Source: an uncultured Collinsella sp.
GTDB taxonomy: Bacteria; Actinomycetota; Coriobacteriia; Coriobacteriales; Coriobacteriaceae
DNA: 7,637 nt
Direction of reading: 5' to 3'
NCBI GenBank assembly: GCA_902494465.1
Contig: CABUTH010000092.1
Span: 1 to 7,637 of the forward strand
The notes below the pieces were generated by a model. It was not told the DNA's origin and ran no database searches. It worked only from the letters and a program-made list of their open reading frames with translations. Below are positions 5,924 to 7,637 of this stretch, one piece after another; the first letter of the stretch is position 1; every line of letters starts with the position of its first letter. Both the position numbers and the translations under genes were made by a program.

Positions 5924-7483
5924 TCACCCCTCCCCGTAGAAGTCCGCGCCGCGCACGTAGCCGCCTTCGCCCGCGGCCGCGCCCCCGCTGTCGTCCGCAT
6001 CGGCGGCGGCGAGGTCCTGGCCCGTCTCGAGTATCGGCTTGACGTCGCGGTACCTCGGCGAGCGCTTGCCCGAGGCGAGCGACATCGCGCAGGCCCGCTC
6101 GAGCCGCTCCGCGGAGTACCTGTTGGAGAGCCTCAGCAGCGCGAGGCAGCCGTTGAACGCCTGCTCCTCGTACTCGTAGGAGCCGAATACGCGGTCGACG
6201 GCCTCGCGGCACGAGGGGCCGACCCTGTCGCCCCAGCGCCTTATCCTGGCGGCGTCCCAGTCGCCGTACGATTTGCCCTCGGGCATGTCGCCGGCGTTGG
6301 TGGAGTAGCGATTCCGGGCCGATGCGGGCAGAAGCGGGTGCGTGGCGACGCGCTCGCCGCCCAGGAAGACCTCGAGCCTGGACTCGGTGACGCGCAGGTC
6401 GACGGTCCTGCCCACCAGCAGGTGGCTCACCGAGTAGAAGTTGCGCCGGTAGGAGACGTGGCAGTTGGCCTGCACCTTGCGGCCGTAGAACCACTCGCAG
6501 ATCTCGTAGGGGACCCTCGGCAGCGGTCTCAGCAGCGGCCTCTCGACCTCCTCGAAGCACTCGAGCCGCGAGCCCTCCCTCTTGGAGAACGGCCTGGCGT
6601 TGTGCTCGCGGACCCTCTCGGACACGGCCGCCTTCAGGGCCCCCATGTCGGTGAAGACCTCGCCCCGCAGGGCAGCGATCACGTAGGTGGCGGCGCTCCA
6701 CACCTCGTTCTCGGCACCCGCCTTGTCGCGGGGCCTGCGGACGCGCGCGGGGATGACGGCGGCGCCGTAGTGCGCGGCCATCTCCTCGTAGGCGGGGTTG
6801 AGCGCGACCTCGCCCTCCCGCGGGTGCGACCTGACGCCGGTCTTGAGGTTGTCCGGCACGATCACGGGCGTGGAGCCGCCGAGGAACTCGAAGGCGTGCA
6901 CGTGGCAGCGCAGCCAGGTATCCTGCTTCATGTCGAGCGTCGGCTCGACGTAGCTGTACCGGCTGAAGGGGAGGCACGCCACGAACAGGTGGACCTTGGA
7001 CACCTCGCCGGTCACGGGGTCCACGAGCGCCATCGTGGGCCCCGACCAGTCGACCTCCATGTTTCGCCCGGCCTTGTGCCCCACGCGGCTGACGACGTTG
7101 CGCCGGACGGTGAACTCGCCGTATCGCTTGCAGAAGCGGTCGTAGGACATCGCGGGCTCGCCCGCGGCAGCGGCCGCCTCGGCGTACTCGGAGTGCAGGA
7201 GCTTGAGCGTTACGCCTGTCCTCGCGAGCTCTCGGTGCACGCGGTCCCAGTCGGGATCGGGGTAGACGGGCCCGGCAGGGGCCTTATCCGGGAACAGCCT
7301 CCCGTAGACCTCGGAGTCCGTCATGCCCTCCGCGTCGTCCCATGTCAGGCACGAGTCCTCCGCCGCGTCGAGAACCTCCCTGACGCTGTGCTTGGACATG
7401 TGCGCCGCGCGGGCTATCGCGTTCTGCGACAGGCCGGACGCACGGAGCCTGAGGGCCTCCCTGGCCCTTATCCTTCTCGCCAT
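5924..7483 (-). CDS. istA: IS21-family DDE transposase IstA
   Basis: IstA binds the element ends and performs strand cleavage and transfer using a DDE/RNase H-like core. The 519-aa product starts MARRIRAREALRLRASGLSQ; residues 9-40 form a helix-turn-helix for end binding. The catalytic triad is D145 in MEVDWSG, D211 in IVPDNLKTGV and E258 in DKAGAENEV, all in family-typical contexts. A C-terminal beta-rich region (about 340-400, containing SYRRNFYSVSHLLVGRTVDLRV) matches the usual Mu-transposase-like C domain. The last 25 residues are alanine/glycine/aspartate-rich. The ATG at 7483 is preferred over an upstream ATG at 7621 because it directly follows AAGGAGGT (7489-7496) and because the extra 46 residues would be encoded in the terminal repeats. 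No frameshift or internal stop is seen, so transposition competence is plausible. Confidence 0.94.
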   Translation of the reverse strand: MARRIRAREALRLRASGLSQNAIARAAHMSKHSVREVLDAAEDSCLTWDDAEGMTDSEVYGRLFPDKAPAGPVYPDPDWDRVHRELARTGVTLKLLHSEYAEAAAAAGEPAMSYDRFCKRYGEFTVRRNVVSRVGHKAGRNMEVDWSGPTMALVDPVTGEVSKVHLFVACLPFSRYSYVEPTLDMKQDTWLRCHVHAFEFLGGSTPVIVPDNLKTGVRSHPREGEVALNPAYEEMAAHYGAAVIPARVRRPRDKAGAENEVWSAATYVIAALRGEVFTDMGALKAAVSERVREHNARPFSKREGSRLECFEEVERPLLRPLPRVPYEICEWFYGRKVQANCHVSYRRNFYSVSHLLVGRTVDLRVTESRLEVFLGGERVATHPLLPASARNRYSTNAGDMPEGKSYGDWDAARIRRWGDRVGPSCREAVDRVFGSYEYEEQAFNGCLALLRLSNRYSAERLERACAMSLASGKRSPRYRDVKPILETGQDLAAADADDSGGAAAGEGGYVRGADFYGEG

Positions 7484-7488
7484 GCTGT

Positions 7489-7496
7489 ACCTCCTT
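7489..7496 (-). promoter_or_regulatory. Strong ribosome-binding site of istA
   Basis: AAGGAGGT on the minus strand, five bases before ATG 7483, is a near-perfect anti-16S match. It decides the istA start against the in-frame upstream ATG at 7621. Confidence 0.8.
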
Positions 7497-7533
7497 GGTC
7501 TCGGCTGCATGGACAGCCGGAACGTACCAGGGG

Positions 7534-7637
7534 GAGGTGTCGATGGGAATATCGGCGGTGCCGAACGGCAATATTCTGGATGTGAGCGGGCGGTGCTTAA
7601 GCGCAATATCGCCGGTGTCAAAGAGGACGATTACTCA
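7534..7637. repeat. IS21 right end: terminal repeat with tandem subunits
   Basis: On the minus strand, reading inward from the TGAGTA tip at 7637, units of RATATTGCS, four bases, RGCACCGC occur at 7589-7610 and 7554-7575, with a degenerate third copy directly adjoining at 7534-7553 (GATATTCCC, four bases, ACACC). The outer unit is 18 of 21 identical to the left-end unit at 5091-5111. The istA promoter must lie in or just inside this region, so transposase binding could repress its own gene, which is inference. Confidence 0.65.

Larger units (their letters stand above)
5063..7637. mobile_element. IS21-family insertion sequence, apparently complete (istA and istB on the minus strand)
   Basis: Both tips read TGAGTA inward (TGAGTA at 5063-5068; TACTCA at 7632-7637). 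After the tips the ends align with one gap for about 45 bases, sharing GATATTGCG and AGCACCGC. The ends start with TG and finish with CA as usual for IS21. The length of 2575 bp and the istA-istB order fit the family. Its GC content is clearly higher than the flanking gene. The left tip lies inside the restriction endonuclease reading frame. The right tip falls on the last base of the window, so neither the direct repeat of the target nor the right flank can be seen, and the exact right boundary remains slightly uncertain. Confidence 0.85.

Noticed and set aside
5136..6042. Plus-strand open frames of 267 and 153 codons opposite istB
   Set aside because: Antisense shadows of istB for the same reason; no motif and no ribosome-binding site.
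6338..7585. 415-codon plus-strand open frame within the IS21 element
   Set aside because: It lies opposite istA in very GC-rich DNA where stop codons are rare; the translation is a low-complexity mix of Ala, Gly, Val, Arg and Asp with no family features.
7484..7621. N-terminal extension of istA to an ATG at 7621
   Set aside because: The added residues are encoded by the terminal repeats, while AAGGAGGT sits right before ATG 7483 and that protein start matches a normal IstA helix-turn-helix.

Overview
The window looks like chromosome of a high-GC Gram-positive anaerobe, most likely a Coriobacteriales member such as Collinsella. That assignment rests on GC-rich codon use, purine-rich Shine-Dalgarno sites and the general look of the proteins; no rRNA or other diagnostic gene is present, so it is an inference. 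Three base compositions stand out by eye: moderately GC-rich genes from 1 to 3666, a clearly more AT-rich stretch from about 3875 to 5062, and a very GC-rich insertion sequence from 5063 to 7637.

Left part (1-3666): the 5' end of an unrecognised leftward gene runs off the left edge and diverges from a rightward pair. The pair is an unrecognised 305-aa protein followed 38 nt later by a VirD4/TraG-type coupling ATPase that lacks membrane segments and has no relaxase or other conjugation gene beside it. A strong GC hairpin separates it from a compact ClpP-type serine protease with an intact Ser-His-Asp triad.

Middle part (3667-5062): a gene-free gap carries a 121-bp element bounded by 18-bp inverted repeats. 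An open frame with no plausible start begins directly after that element and looks like the 3' end of a lost gene. Ten nucleotides after its stop comes a restriction endonuclease of the HpaII family. No methyltransferase is visible, and the endonuclease loses its C-terminus to the insertion sequence. This reads as a decayed, horizontally acquired type II restriction-modification locus.

Right part (5063-7637): a complete IS21-family element with istA and istB on the minus strand. Both ends begin TGAGTA and carry several copies of a short repeat, probably IstA binding sites. The last base of the window coincides with the right tip of the element, so the target-site duplication cannot be checked.

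Two things deserve most attention: the orphan membrane-less coupling ATPase with its unknown partner and neighbouring ClpP, and the layered decay of the restriction locus by a small inverted-repeat element on one side and an IS21 element on the other.
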